Part shown: in pieces, positions 44,189 to 53,223 of the stretch
How the letters are laid out: each line of letters opens with the position of its first letter
How positions within the stretch are numbered: position 1 is the stretch's first letter
Origin: Bradyrhizobium sp. in8p8
Lineage (GTDB): Bacteria > Pseudomonadota > Alphaproteobacteria > Rhizobiales > Xanthobacteraceae
NCBI RefSeq assembly: GCF_000426845.1
Contig: NZ_AUGD01000001.1
Location: forward strand, 451,001-515,000
Length of the DNA stretch: 64,000 nt
Direction: 5' to 3'
Program-made: the position numbers and the translations under genes
The notes under the pieces: model-generated
Database searches by the model: none
Told to the model about the DNA's origin: nothing
Seen by the model: the letters and a program-made list of their open reading frames with translations, nothing else

Positions 44189-44736
44189 TGCCTCTCACGG
44201 ACTCCCTGCGCAACGACATCTTGGCGGCCGTGCCCAGCCTGCGCGCCTTCGCCATATCGCTCAGCGGCAATGCGGACCGCGCGGACGACCTCGTCCAGGA
44301 GACGCTGCTGCGTGCCCTCGCCAACATCGACTCGTTCCAGCCCGGCTCAAACCTGCCGGCCTGGCTGTTTACGATCCTGCGCAACCTGTTCCGCTCCGAT
44401 TATCGCAAGCGGCGGCGCGAGGTCGAGGATGCCGAAGGCAACTATGCGAAGACTCTGAAGACGCAGCCTTCGCAGAATGCGCACCTCGAATTCGAGGAGT
44501 TTCGCACCGCGCTCGATAAGCTTCCGCAAGATCAGCGGGAAGCCTTGATCCTGGTCGGCGCGTCCGGCTTCTCCTATGAGGACGCAGCCTCGATCTGCGG
44601 CTGCGCGGTCGGCACCATCAAGAGCCGCGTCAACCGAGCCCGTTCGAAGCTCGCCGCGCTGCTCTATGTCGACGGCGCCGAGGATTTCGGGCCCGACGAG
44701 ACGGTGCGCGCCGTGATCGGCGGCAGCGGCGGCTAA
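44188..44736 (+). CDS. ecfG: General stress sigma factor EcfG
   Basis: 182-residue ECF sigma factor of the alphaproteobacterial general stress response. Region 2 includes AFAISLSGNADRADDLVQETLLRAL and region 4 FSYEDAASICGCAVGTIKSRVNRAR. It starts on the last base of the nepR stop and is therefore translationally coupled to its anti-sigma factor. It directs transcription from GGAAC-type promoters. Confidence 0.95.
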   Translation: MPLTDSLRNDILAAVPSLRAFAISLSGNADRADDLVQETLLRALANIDSFQPGSNLPAWLFTILRNLFRSDYRKRRREVEDAEGNYAKTLKTQPSQNAHLEFEEFRTALDKLPQDQREALILVGASGFSYEDAASICGCAVGTIKSRVNRARSKLAALLYVDGAEDFGPDETVRAVIGGSGG

Positions 44737-44751
44737 GAGCCGGAAATGCTG

Positions 44752-44779
44752 AAAGACGGCCGTATCGACGGCCGTCTTT
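44752..44779 (+). terminator. Terminator after ecfG
   Basis: Perfect 11-bp stem aaagacggccg/cggccgtcttt around a tatcga loop, 15 bases after the stop. T-rich on its 3' side. Confidence 0.85.
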
Positions 44780-44819
44780 GGCACGTCTACACCGAGGGCG
44801 TCGAGCTCAGGGCAGGCGT

Positions 44820-45533
44820 TCACGTGTCCACGAACGTTACGGTCTCGCCCAAGCTCGCCCGCGAGGTGCGATAACTGTTGACCTTGTGCGCATTGTCCGC
44901 ATAGCCGAACGAAATGCCGCAGACGACGCGGCGATCGTCGGACAGATTGAAGTGGCGGCGGATCAACCCGGAATGCCGCGCGAGCGCGGCCTGCGGTATC
45001 GTGCCGAGCCCGAGCGCCTGCGCGGCCAGCATGAAATTGCTGACATAGGCGCCGCAATCGATCGCACCGTAGATGCCGAGCGGCTCGTTGGTGTGGATGA
45101 CGGCGACGTGCGGCGCGCCGAAGAAATTGTAGTTCTCCAGCGCCTGCTTGGCATAAGCCATCTTGTCGCCGCGGGCGATGCCGAGCGTGTTGTAGAGCTG
45201 GAAGCCGCTCTCGCGGCGACGCTCCAGATATATCCCGACATATTCGCGCGGCGGGGTGAAGTCGTAGTCATCACCGAGCCCCTTGGAGGCCTCCGCGTAG
45301 ATCGCCTTGCGAAAGCGCTCCTTGGCCTCGCCGCTGGCGATGACGACCTGCCAGGGCTGGCTGTTGCACCATGACGCGGTGCGCTGCGCGGTGGTCAGCA
45401 CATGCTCGATGATCGCGCGATCGACTTCCTTGGCAAGGAACGCGCGGACGGAGTAGCGCTCATTGAGAAGCTCTTCGAGCACGCCGATGCGGTCTTCGGT
45501 GGAGTAGTTGGCGTTGGGCCCTTTGGCGTCCAT
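44820..45533 (-). CDS. Nitroreductase family protein
   Basis: 237-residue flavoprotein of the nitroreductase family. Conserved parts are LLNERYSVRAFL near residue 24, TASWCNSQPWQVVIASG, and ALGLGTIPQAALARHSGLIRRHF. It probably uses FMN and NAD(P)H to reduce quinones or nitro compounds in the cytoplasm. ATG at 45533 gives a normal length. It is convergent with ecfG and just downstream of the acyl-CoA cluster on the same strand, so it could belong to that transcript, 109 bases away. Confidence 0.9.
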   Translation of the reverse strand: MDAKGPNANYSTEDRIGVLEELLNERYSVRAFLAKEVDRAIIEHVLTTAQRTASWCNSQPWQVVIASGEAKERFRKAIYAEASKGLGDDYDFTPPREYVGIYLERRRESGFQLYNTLGIARGDKMAYAKQALENYNFFGAPHVAVIHTNEPLGIYGAIDCGAYVSNFMLAAQALGLGTIPQAALARHSGLIRRHFNLSDDRRVVCGISFGYADNAHKVNSYRTSRASLGETVTFVDT

Positions 45534-45642
45534 GACTAGTCTCGCTTTCGTGCCCCGCCGAGCCGAGGCCCATTGTGACTCCTGCATCCCCGCTCAGCGG
45601 AGCAGCACTTCGCGCCGCACCGCATCCGGGACAAAAGAGAGA

Positions 45643-46887
45643 TCACCGCCCTTTGGTCGGGATCTTGTTGTACGGCACGTCCTTGTCGACGCGGATGTCG
45701 CCGGGCAGGCCCAGCACGCGCTCGGCGATGATGTTGCGCAGGATCTCGTCCGTGCCGCCGGCGATGCGCATCGAGGGCGCGGACAGCAGCATCTGCTGGA
45801 ACTGGCCCTGCACAGTCTCCTCGTCATTGCCGGTGAGAACACCGGCCGCGCCCTGGAGGTCCATGGCATAGGTCGCGATGTCCTGGAGCATCATGCCGGA
45901 GACCAGCTTGCCGATCGAATTCTCCGGGCCGGGCCGCTCGCCCTTCGACAGCGCCGAGATCGTGCGGTAGCTGGTGTATTTAAGCCCATTCGACTTCGCC
46001 GCCCAGGTCGCGAGTTTGGAGCGCACGGCGGGATCGTCGATGGCAAGCCCGTCCTCGAGCATCAGGTTGGAGCAGAACTCGAACATCTCGGGGACACCGG
46101 TCGCGAGCCGCGCGCCGATCGACATGCGCTCGTTCATCAGCGTGGTCAGCGAGACGTTCCAGCCCTCGCCGACGGCGCCGAGCCGCTGGCTGTCAGGGAT
46201 CACGACATCTGTGAAGTAGACCTCGTTGAACTCCTGCATGCCGTTGGCCTGCTTGATCGGTCGCACCTCGACGCCGGGGCTCTTCATGTCCAGGAAGAAC
46301 ATGGTGAGGCCCTTGTGCTTGGGCACGTTCGGATCGGTGCGCGCGATCAAAAGGCCATAGTCGGAATAATGCGCACCCGAGGTCCAGATCTTCTGGCCGT
46401 TGACGATCCAGTTGTCGCCCTTCTTCTCCGCGCGGGTGCGCAGACCCGCGACGTCGGAGCCGGCGGACGGTTCGGAGAACAGCTGGCACCAGATCTCCTC
46501 ACCAGAGGCGAGCTTGGGCAAGTACCGCCGCTTGGCGTCCTCGCTGCCGAACGCCATCACGGTCGGCCCGCACATGCCCTCGCCGATCTGAAATGGTTGC
46601 GTCAGCTTGCCGTAGACGCCCTCCTCCTGCTGCCAGATCACCTTCTCGATCGGCGTCGCACCCCGGCCGCCATACTCCCTGGGCCAGTGCAGACAGGCCC
46701 AATTGCCCTCGAACTTCTTCTTCTGCCAGGCCCTGCCGACATCGACGATGTCGTGATTGGCCAGGCGGATGCGGCCGAGCGAGGATTTCGACAGCTCGGC
46801 ATGGAGCTCCTTCGGCGCATTGGCCTCGATCCATTTGCGCGCGGTCTCGCGGAATGCGGCTTCCTGCGGGGTGTCATCGAAATTCAT
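45643..46887 (-). CDS. Acyl-CoA dehydrogenase, tandem copy 1
   Basis: 414-residue FAD enzyme introducing a 2,3-double bond in acyl-CoA. The substrate/FAD signature is CQLFSEPSAGSDVAGLRTRA, and the C-terminal RIAGGTDEILRNIIAERVLGLP binds FAD at the subunit interface. It closely resembles the next gene: same length and most blocks shared (IWTSGAHYSDYG; TMFFLDMKSPGVEVRPIKQA). It lies 9 bases after that gene on the same strand. It transfers electrons to ETF. Confidence 0.94.
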   Translation of the reverse strand: MNFDDTPQEAAFRETARKWIEANAPKELHAELSKSSLGRIRLANHDIVDVGRAWQKKKFEGNWACLHWPREYGGRGATPIEKVIWQQEEGVYGKLTQPFQIGEGMCGPTVMAFGSEDAKRRYLPKLASGEEIWCQLFSEPSAGSDVAGLRTRAEKKGDNWIVNGQKIWTSGAHYSDYGLLIARTDPNVPKHKGLTMFFLDMKSPGVEVRPIKQANGMQEFNEVYFTDVVIPDSQRLGAVGEGWNVSLTTLMNERMSIGARLATGVPEMFEFCSNLMLEDGLAIDDPAVRSKLATWAAKSNGLKYTSYRTISALSKGERPGPENSIGKLVSGMMLQDIATYAMDLQGAAGVLTGNDEETVQGQFQQMLLSAPSMRIAGGTDEILRNIIAERVLGLPGDIRVDKDVPYNKIPTKGR

Positions 46888-46896
46888 GGCGGACCT

Positions 46897-48144
46897 CTAC
46901 CCTCTTCCCTTCGTCGGGATCTTGTTGAACGGCACGTCCTTGTCGACCCGGATATCGCCGGGCAAGCCCAGTACCCGCTCGGCGATGATGTTGCGCATGA
47001 TCTCGTCGGTACCGCCTTCGACGCGGGTGCCTGGCGCGCGCAGCAGCATGGCCTGGAAACGGCCGGCCACTTCGGCGTCTTCGGGGCCGCTGACAACGCC
47101 CGCCGCGCCCTGCAAATCCAATGCGTATGTCGCCACATCCTGGATCATCGAGCCCGCCACCAGCTTGCCGATCGAATTTTCAGGTCCCGGGCGCTCGCCC
47201 TTCGACAGCGCCGAGATCGCGCGCATGCTGGTATAGCGCAGGCCGCTCGCCTTCACCGCCCAGTTCGCCAATTTCGAGCGCACCGCGCGATCCTCGATCG
47301 CCGGGCCGTCATCGAGCATCAGGCTCGAGCAGTACTCGAACAGCTCCGGAAAGCCGGTCGCAACACCGGCGCCGATCGACATGCGCTCGTTCATCAGCGT
47401 GGTCAGCGAAACGTTCCAGCCGTCACCGACCTCGCCGAGTCGCTGGTGATCGGGAATGCGGACATTGGTGAAGTAGACCTCGTTGAAGTCGGAGGCGCCA
47501 CTCGCCTGCTTGATCGGCCTGACCTCGACGCCCGGACTCTTCATGTCGAGGAAGAACATGGTGAGACCCTTGTGCTTGGGCACGGTCGGATCTGTGCGCG
47601 TCAACAGGATGCCGTAGTCGGAATAATGCGCGCCTGAGGTCCAGATCTTCTGGCCATTGATGACCCAGTCGTCGCCGTCCTTCTCGGCACGCGTGCGCAG
47701 GCCGGCAACGTCCGAGCCGCCGGCAGGCTCGGAGAAGAGCTGGCACCAGACCTTCTCGCCGGACGCGAGCGGCGGCAGATAGGTGCGCTTATGCTCCTCC
47801 CGCGCGAACGCCATCATGGTCGGCCCGCACATGCCGTGGCCGATGATGAACATCTGCGAGAGCTTGCCGAACGGGCCCTCCTCCTGCTGCCAGATCACGC
47901 GCTCGATGGGCGACGAGCCACGGCCGCCATATTCCTTCGGCCAGTGCAGACACGCCCAACCTGCATCGGCCTTCTTCTTCTGCCAGGCCTTTGCGACCTC
48001 CAGAATGTTGGCGCTCTTCAGTTGCGTGCGGCCGAGCGAGGATTTGCGCAGCTCCTCCTCATATTGCTTGGGCGCATTCGCGGCGATCCACGCGCGGGCG
48101 GTGGCGCGGAATTCGGCTTCCTGCGGAGTGTCGTCGAAGTTCAT
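46897..48144 (-). CDS. Acyl-CoA dehydrogenase, tandem copy 2
   Basis: 415 residues, paralogous to the neighbour downstream. Signatures are CQLFSEPAGGSDVAGLRTRA and RVEGGTDEIMRNIIAERVLGLPGDIRVDKDVPFNK. A stretch around residues 180-240 is nearly identical between the copies. Together they may form a heteromeric dehydrogenase or serve different chain lengths. It follows the third dehydrogenase after a family B repeat. Confidence 0.94.
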   Translation of the reverse strand: MNFDDTPQEAEFRATARAWIAANAPKQYEEELRKSSLGRTQLKSANILEVAKAWQKKKADAGWACLHWPKEYGGRGSSPIERVIWQQEEGPFGKLSQMFIIGHGMCGPTMMAFAREEHKRTYLPPLASGEKVWCQLFSEPAGGSDVAGLRTRAEKDGDDWVINGQKIWTSGAHYSDYGILLTRTDPTVPKHKGLTMFFLDMKSPGVEVRPIKQASGASDFNEVYFTNVRIPDHQRLGEVGDGWNVSLTTLMNERMSIGAGVATGFPELFEYCSSLMLDDGPAIEDRAVRSKLANWAVKASGLRYTSMRAISALSKGERPGPENSIGKLVAGSMIQDVATYALDLQGAAGVVSGPEDAEVAGRFQAMLLRAPGTRVEGGTDEIMRNIIAERVLGLPGDIRVDKDVPFNKIPTKGRG

Positions 48145-48161
48145 GGTTTTATTCTCTCTTC

Positions 48162-48261
48162 CGTCATTCCAGGGCGATGCGGAGCATCGAACCCGAAATC
48201 CGGAGGTTACCGACTCGTCTCGAGATCCGGGTCCGACGCCATCGCGCCGCCCCGGAATGAC
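48162..48261. repeat. Palindromic intergenic repeat, family B
   Basis: Begins cgtcattccagggcgatgcg and ends gccgccccggaatgac, with an inner gaaatccgg/ccgg part that is diverged. It lies between two acyl-CoA dehydrogenase genes and may attenuate the operon. Confidence 0.75.
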
Positions 48262-48262
48262 A

Positions 48263-49390
48263 TTACGCCGCGTTCTTCTTCCGCATGCGGTCGATCAGCT
48301 GATCCTCCCAGTAGGACAAGCTACCCAGCCCAAGCGCCATCGCATTGGCGCGGCGATAGTACATGTGGCAGTCGAACTCCCAGGTGAAACCCATGCCGCC
48401 GTGAACCTGGATGTTGTTCTTGGCGCAATGCTGGAACGCCTGCGTCGCGCTGATGCGCGCAGCGGCTGCGGCTTCCGGCAGCTCGGCCGCATTGGTCGAG
48501 AGCGCCCAGGCACCGTAATAGCTGTTGGAGCGTGCCAGCGTCGCCGAGACATACATGTCGGCGAGCATGTGCTTGACCGCCTGAAACGAGCCGATCTGCC
48601 GGCCAAAGGCGATGCGGTCGAGCGCGTAGTCCCGTCCCATCTCCAGCGCGCGATCAGCACCGCCGACCTGCTCGAACGCGCACAGCACCGCAGCACGGTC
48701 GAGCACCTGGGTGAGGATGCTCCAGCCTTCGCCGACCGCGCCGAGCGGCTCCGCCTTGCAGTCCTTGAAGGTCATCTCGGCCTGCCCGCGGGTCGGATCG
48801 AGATTGGTGAGGCTCTTCACTTCGACCCCGCCGGCCTTGAGGTCAATCAGGAACAACGAGATGTCGTTGTCACGCCCGCTCGATGCCGTGCGCGCGGCAA
48901 CCACCGCGAAATCGGCGACAGCACCATCGGCGACCGGCCTCTTGACGCCGTTGAGCACGCCGTTCGCAGCCGTGAGCTTGACGTTCTTCGGCGACGGATT
49001 GCCCTTGCCCTCGAACAGCGCCAGAGTGCCGATCGCTTCGCCGGAAGCAATGGCGGGCAACCATTTCTTCTTCTGCGCGTCGCTGCCGGCGATCAGCAGC
49101 GCCTCGGCGGCGAGATACACGGTCGAGGAGAACGGCACCGGCGCGTTGGCCCGTCCCATTTCCTCCGCAATCACGCAGAGCTCGAGATGGCCGGCGCCCG
49201 CGCCGCCGAACTCTTCCGGAATTGCGACGCCAAGGAAACCCATCTCGGCGAGGCCTTTCCACAGCTCCTTGTCATACGGCGCCTTGCCGTCGAGCACGAC
49301 ACGCACCGCCTTGGACGAACACTTCTCGGTGAGGAACTTGCGTGCCTGGTCGCGGAGCTGCTTCTGGTCGTCGGAGAAATCGAAGTTCAT
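48263..49390 (-). CDS. Acyl-CoA dehydrogenase, shorter type
   Basis: 375-residue FAD-dependent acyl-CoA dehydrogenase, about 40 residues shorter than the tandem pair and only distantly similar. It has EEFGGAGAGHLELCVIAEEMGRANAPVPFSSTVYLA and a C-terminal HGGMGFTWEFDCHMYYRRANAMALGLG. Related enzymes pair with the longer type in alpha2-beta2 dehydrogenases of aromatic or steroid side chains, so it may be a partner of the preceding two. Confidence 0.92.
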   Translation of the reverse strand: MNFDFSDDQKQLRDQARKFLTEKCSSKAVRVVLDGKAPYDKELWKGLAEMGFLGVAIPEEFGGAGAGHLELCVIAEEMGRANAPVPFSSTVYLAAEALLIAGSDAQKKKWLPAIASGEAIGTLALFEGKGNPSPKNVKLTAANGVLNGVKRPVADGAVADFAVVAARTASSGRDNDISLFLIDLKAGGVEVKSLTNLDPTRGQAEMTFKDCKAEPLGAVGEGWSILTQVLDRAAVLCAFEQVGGADRALEMGRDYALDRIAFGRQIGSFQAVKHMLADMYVSATLARSNSYYGAWALSTNAAELPEAAAAARISATQAFQHCAKNNIQVHGGMGFTWEFDCHMYYRRANAMALGLGSLSYWEDQLIDRMRKKNAA

Positions 49391-49430
49391 GGCGGGCTAT
49401 CCTTGTCTATTCCTTGTCATTCATCGGTGC

Positions 49431-49470
49431 CGTCATTGCGGGGCTCGCGGAGCGCGAGCCCGGAATGACG
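49431..49470. repeat. Short palindromic repeat, hybrid of families A and B
   Basis: cgtcattgcg at the left resembles family A, while cccggaatgacg at the right is family B. Inner arms gggctcgcg/cgcgagccc pair perfectly. Confidence 0.7.
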
Positions 49471-49487
49471 TGGAGGGAGTTGCGCAC

Positions 49488-51359
49488 TCATTTCAGCACA
49501 ATCACATCCTGATCCGGCTGATCCGCGTAGAGCCGCTCCACCAGCGCAGCGCGGCGCTCCAAGCCGGCGCGCTGGTTGATGTACCCCTTGTCGGTGAGCT
49601 CATTGCCGTCGATCGAGGGCGGCTCGACCATCAGCATCGCGCGCGCGATGATGCGGCTGCTGGCGCCTTCGCATTCTCTGTTGTGCGCTTCCAGCCCACG
49701 GCGGAAGCAGGCGATCACCTCAGGATGCTGCACCGCCTCCGCAAAGCTCAGATCGGCGTTGCCGACGAGCTGCCGGCAGGCATGCAGGTTCGGCCAGGCC
49801 AGCAGGCCGATAAAGGCACGATCCTGGCCTGCGACCAGCGCGTCGTGCACGACAGGAGACGCAGCCGCGATCGCGTCGGTGCGGAGCGAGCCGACATGCA
49901 CGAACGTGCCGGTGGTGAGCTTGAAGTCTTCCACGACACGGCCGGCGAAGATGATGCCCTGCACCGGATTGGAATCGTCGACGAAGATCCCGGCGTCACC
50001 GATGCAGTAGAAGCCTTCGTCGTCGAACATCTTCTTGGTCAGCTCCGGCTGGCCGAAATAGCCGGGCGTGACGTTGACGCCGCGCAGGCGCAGCTCGTAT
50101 TTCGAGCCGCACGGCACCATCTTCAACTCGACGCCCGGAAACGGCAGGCCGATCAGGCCGACGCGCTCGGTGTCCCAATAGGTGCCGGTCGAGGTCGGCG
50201 CGGTCTCGGTCGAACCCCAGCCGGTGTAGAACACGATGCGCTCGCCGGTGGTCTTCACCGCCAGCGCCTGCATCCGATCGTAGAGATCATCAGGCAACCG
50301 CGCGCCGCCATAGGCCATGATCGACAGGTTCTTGAAGAAAGAGCGACATAGCGCGTCGTCCTTCTCCATCGCCGCCGCAAGCGCGGCGTAGCCGGCGGGC
50401 ACGTTGGCGTAATAGGTCGGCGAGATCTCACGGAGGTTGCGCAGCGTTTCCTCGAACTGGCCCGGCATCGGCCGGCCATCATCGATATAGAGCGTGCCGC
50501 CATCGACCAGGATCGGGTGGAAAGCCGCGTTGCCGCCCATAGTGTGATTCCACGGCATCCAGTCCAGCATGGTCGGGATCGGGCCGCTGGGATCGCGCGG
50601 CCGCACCTGCATCATCATTGCCGCGTTGGCGCACATCATCTCCTGCGTGTTGATGACCGCCTTGGGCATGCCCGTGGAGCCCGACGTGAACAGCAGCTTG
50701 CCGACGGTCCGCGGCGTGATCTGCGCAATCGAGGCCTCGACATCGGCGGTGACAGGCGTCGCGGCAAGCTCGGCAAAGCTGACGCTCTTGATGCCATCGC
50801 AGGGCCGCGCGACATGAACGACGGTGACGCCGCTGAGGTCGAGGGCCTTCAGCGCCTTCTCGAAGGTCGGGCCGTCCTGGACCATTACCACGGCTGGCTT
50901 GATCAGGTCGAACAGGTACTTCAGCTTGAGGTGATCGTGGCTCATCAGGGAATAGGCCGGCGACACCGGAGCCGCGGGCGAGCGCGCCTGCATCGCCGCC
51001 TGCGTCATCAGCGCATGCTCGATGGAGTTGCCGGAGAGGATCGTGACGGGCCGTCCCTCGAGCTTGAGGTCCAGCAGCGCTTGCGTCAGCGCATCGACGA
51101 TGCGCTTGGCATCGCCGTAAGACACCTTGCGCCATTCGCGGTTTGGACCGCCGCGCTGCGCCAGCCAGATGCGCTCAGGCGCTTCCCGCGCCCATTTCGC
51201 TAGCGACGCCGGAATATGCTCCTCGTAGACCTGAAGAGGAATGCGCGACTTCAGCACCACCGTGCCGTCGGCGCGGCGCTCGACATCGATGTCGCGCTTG
51301 AGCCATTCGACCTTGCGAAAGGCGGGCTTCGTCATCACCGCCGCCGCGCTTCCACTCAT
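49488..51359 (-). CDS. Feruloyl-CoA-synthase-like AMP ligase
   Basis: 623-residue AMP-forming acid:CoA ligase. The P-loop is LLFTSGSTGMPKAVINTQ, then YTGWGSTETAP, YCIGDAG, FAGRVVEDFKLTTGTFVHVG, and a long C-terminal domain. The LDWMPWNHTMGGN and KLTTGTFV parts are typical of feruloyl-CoA synthases, which activate ferulate or p-coumarate. The neighbours (enoyl-CoA hydratase, SDR, three dehydrogenases, thiolase) would break the side chain down. Another aromatic or branched acid may be the real substrate. A gggaga ribosome site supports ATG at 51359. Confidence 0.88.
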   Translation of the reverse strand: MSGSAAAVMTKPAFRKVEWLKRDIDVERRADGTVVLKSRIPLQVYEEHIPASLAKWAREAPERIWLAQRGGPNREWRKVSYGDAKRIVDALTQALLDLKLEGRPVTILSGNSIEHALMTQAAMQARSPAAPVSPAYSLMSHDHLKLKYLFDLIKPAVVMVQDGPTFEKALKALDLSGVTVVHVARPCDGIKSVSFAELAATPVTADVEASIAQITPRTVGKLLFTSGSTGMPKAVINTQEMMCANAAMMMQVRPRDPSGPIPTMLDWMPWNHTMGGNAAFHPILVDGGTLYIDDGRPMPGQFEETLRNLREISPTYYANVPAGYAALAAAMEKDDALCRSFFKNLSIMAYGGARLPDDLYDRMQALAVKTTGERIVFYTGWGSTETAPTSTGTYWDTERVGLIGLPFPGVELKMVPCGSKYELRLRGVNVTPGYFGQPELTKKMFDDEGFYCIGDAGIFVDDSNPVQGIIFAGRVVEDFKLTTGTFVHVGSLRTDAIAAASPVVHDALVAGQDRAFIGLLAWPNLHACRQLVGNADLSFAEAVQHPEVIACFRRGLEAHNRECEGASSRIIARAMLMVEPPSIDGNELTDKGYINQRAGLERRAALVERLYADQPDQDVIVLK

Positions 51360-51403
51360 TTTGCGTCTCCCGGAATTACTCGTCCTTTGCGGATCTTCGC
51401 CGT

Positions 51404-52210
51404 TCAGCGCTTGATATAGACAGGCTTTCGCTTCTCAAGGAAGGCCCTGATTCCTTCCGAAAACTCTTCCGAGCGGCTGCACAGGACCTGGTTGCGGTCC
51501 TCCATCGCGATCGCCGCTTCCAGCGATCCGGCATCGACACTCATGTTGAGACATTCCTTGGACAGGCGCAGGCCCACGGGCGACGCCGTCGTCATCGCCT
51601 CGACGTAGGGCTCGGCCGCCGCATCGAGCTTGTCCTCGTCCACGACCTCCGAGACGAGACCGACCGCCATCGCGCGCTCGGCACCGATGAAGTGTCCCGT
51701 CAGTATCAGCTCCGATGCGACGGAGACGCCAACGAGCCGCGGCAGAAAGTAGCTGGTGCCGATGTCGCAGCCGCCGAGGCCGAGCTTGATGAAGGCGCAG
51801 TTCATCCGCGCCGATTTCGTCGCGATACGGATGTCTGAGGCGAGCGCCAGTGCAAACCCGCCGCCGGCTGCCGCGCCCTGCACCAGCGAGATGATTGGCT
51901 GCGGGCAGCGCCGCATCAGCATCACGATATCGGCGATACGCCTTTGTGAGTCCAGCGACTCCGTCACACCAGGCGGTTCCTGCTGCCCGGCGCGGCGCGC
52001 CATCGCCGCCTTGAGATCGAGACCGGCGCAGAAGTTTTTGCCGGCGCCCTTTAGCACGACGACACGCGTGTCGCGATTGCGCTGCAGGCCCTGGAAATAG
52101 TCGTTGAGCGCATCGATCAGCGCATGATCGAGCGCATTGAGACTCTCGGGACGATTGAGCGTCACCCGGTCGACGCCGTCGTCATGCTCGATCAGCAGCG
52201 GTTGGGACAT
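51404..52210 (-). CDS. Enoyl-CoA hydratase/isomerase family
   Basis: 268-residue crotonase-fold enzyme. The oxyanion-hole segments are GAGKNFCAGLDLKA and VQGAAAGGGFALALASDIRIA; a catalytic acidic residue is expected near KLGLGGCDIGTSYFLPR, where the usual glutamate pattern is altered, so hydratase versus isomerase activity is open. I chose ATG at 52210 (gagg site upstream). It starts upstream of the ligase gene on the same strand, 44 bases away. Confidence 0.9.
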   Translation of the reverse strand: MSQPLLIEHDDGVDRVTLNRPESLNALDHALIDALNDYFQGLQRNRDTRVVVLKGAGKNFCAGLDLKAAMARRAGQQEPPGVTESLDSQRRIADIVMLMRRCPQPIISLVQGAAAGGGFALALASDIRIATKSARMNCAFIKLGLGGCDIGTSYFLPRLVGVSVASELILTGHFIGAERAMAVGLVSEVVDEDKLDAAAEPYVEAMTTASPVGLRLSKECLNMSVDAGSLEAAIAMEDRNQVLCSRSEEFSEGIRAFLEKRKPVYIKR

Positions 52211-52241
52211 GGGGGCCTCGCACATCGGTCATGAGCCGGAT

Positions 52242-52383
52242 TGCCACCCTCCCCCTGGAGGGGGAGGGTCGATCGCGCGCAGCGCCGGGGTGGGGTGATG
52301 GTCTCTCTGCACCGAACAATGCCCGAGTGGAGAGATCACCCCACCCCGGCGCGTCGCGCCGCCCCTCCCCCTCCGGGCAGGGT
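52242..52383. repeat. Long imperfect palindromic repeat, family E
   Basis: Outer arms ccctccccctggagggggag and cccctccccctccgggcagg, inner arms ccggggtggggtgat and atcaccccaccccgg. It lies between the hydratase and SDR genes. Elements of this type are common in bradyrhizobial intergenic regions. Confidence 0.75.
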
Positions 52384-52398
52384 TAAGGAGAGAGCCGC

Positions 52399-53157
52399 CT
52401 ACCGCGGCGCCATACGGATCGCGCCGTCGAGGCGGATGGTCTCACCGTTCAGCATCGGGTTCTCGACAATGTGCACGGCGAGCATGCCGTATTCGTTGGC
52501 ATCGCCGAGACGCGAGGGATGCGGCACCTGCGCACCCAGGCTCTTGCGAGCCTCTTCGTTCAATCCCATCAGCAGCGGCGTGAAGAACAGGCCGGGCGCG
52601 ATGGTGTTGACACGGATCTTCTGGCTGGCGAGATCGCGTGCGGCCGGCAGCGTCAGGCCGACAACGCCACCCTTCGAAGCCGAATAGGCGATCTGGCCGA
52701 TCTGACCTTCATAAGCGGCGACTGAAGCGGTGTTGATGATGACGCCGCGCTCCTCGCCGATGGGCTCCGCAGTGACGAGACGCTCGGCGAACAGCCGCAA
52801 GCAGTTGAAGGTGCCGATCAGATTGACGTTGATGATGCGCGCGAACTTCTCGAGCGGGTAGACGCCGTCACGGCCGACGATACGCTGCGAGCCGCCGATG
52901 CCGGCGCAGTTCATCAGCACGCGCGCGACGCCGTGCGCGGCTTCCGCCTTCGCAATCGCCGCCTTGATCTGCTCCTCGCTGGTGACGTCGGCGTGGAGGG
53001 CAACGCCCTTCACCTCGGCGGCGACCTTCTCGGCGTTTTCCTTGCTCTGGTCGATCACGCCGATCTTGGCACCTTTCGCGGCCATGGCGCGGGCGGTCGC
53101 GGCACCCAGGCCCGAACCACCACCGGTGATGAGAACGGCTACGTCCTTCAACTGCAT
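52399..53157 (-). CDS. 3-hydroxyacyl-CoA dehydrogenase, SDR type
   Basis: 252-residue NAD-dependent dehydrogenase of the HSD10 type. The nucleotide motif is TGGGSGLGAATARAMAAKGA, NCAG is present, and the active site is YSASK after INTASVAAYEGQ. In beta-oxidation it turns 3-hydroxyacyl-CoA to 3-ketoacyl-CoA, which the divergent thiolase can cleave. Its stop precedes the repeat that separates it from the hydratase. Confidence 0.93.
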   Translation of the reverse strand: MQLKDVAVLITGGGSGLGAATARAMAAKGAKIGVIDQSKENAEKVAAEVKGVALHADVTSEEQIKAAIAKAEAAHGVARVLMNCAGIGGSQRIVGRDGVYPLEKFARIINVNLIGTFNCLRLFAERLVTAEPIGEERGVIINTASVAAYEGQIGQIAYSASKGGVVGLTLPAARDLASQKIRVNTIAPGLFFTPLLMGLNEEARKSLGAQVPHPSRLGDANEYGMLAVHIVENPMLNGETIRLDGAIRMAPR

Positions 53158-53223
53158 CGCTTGTACCTTTCCTCTACCTTTTCCTTGGGCGTTTCTTCTC
53201 TAGACTCTTAAGAGCTCGGCCGA

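Noticed and set aside
45508..47637. Plus-strand open frame of 709 codons
   Set aside because: Antisense to the two acyl-CoA dehydrogenases. The internal repetition only mirrors their duplication.
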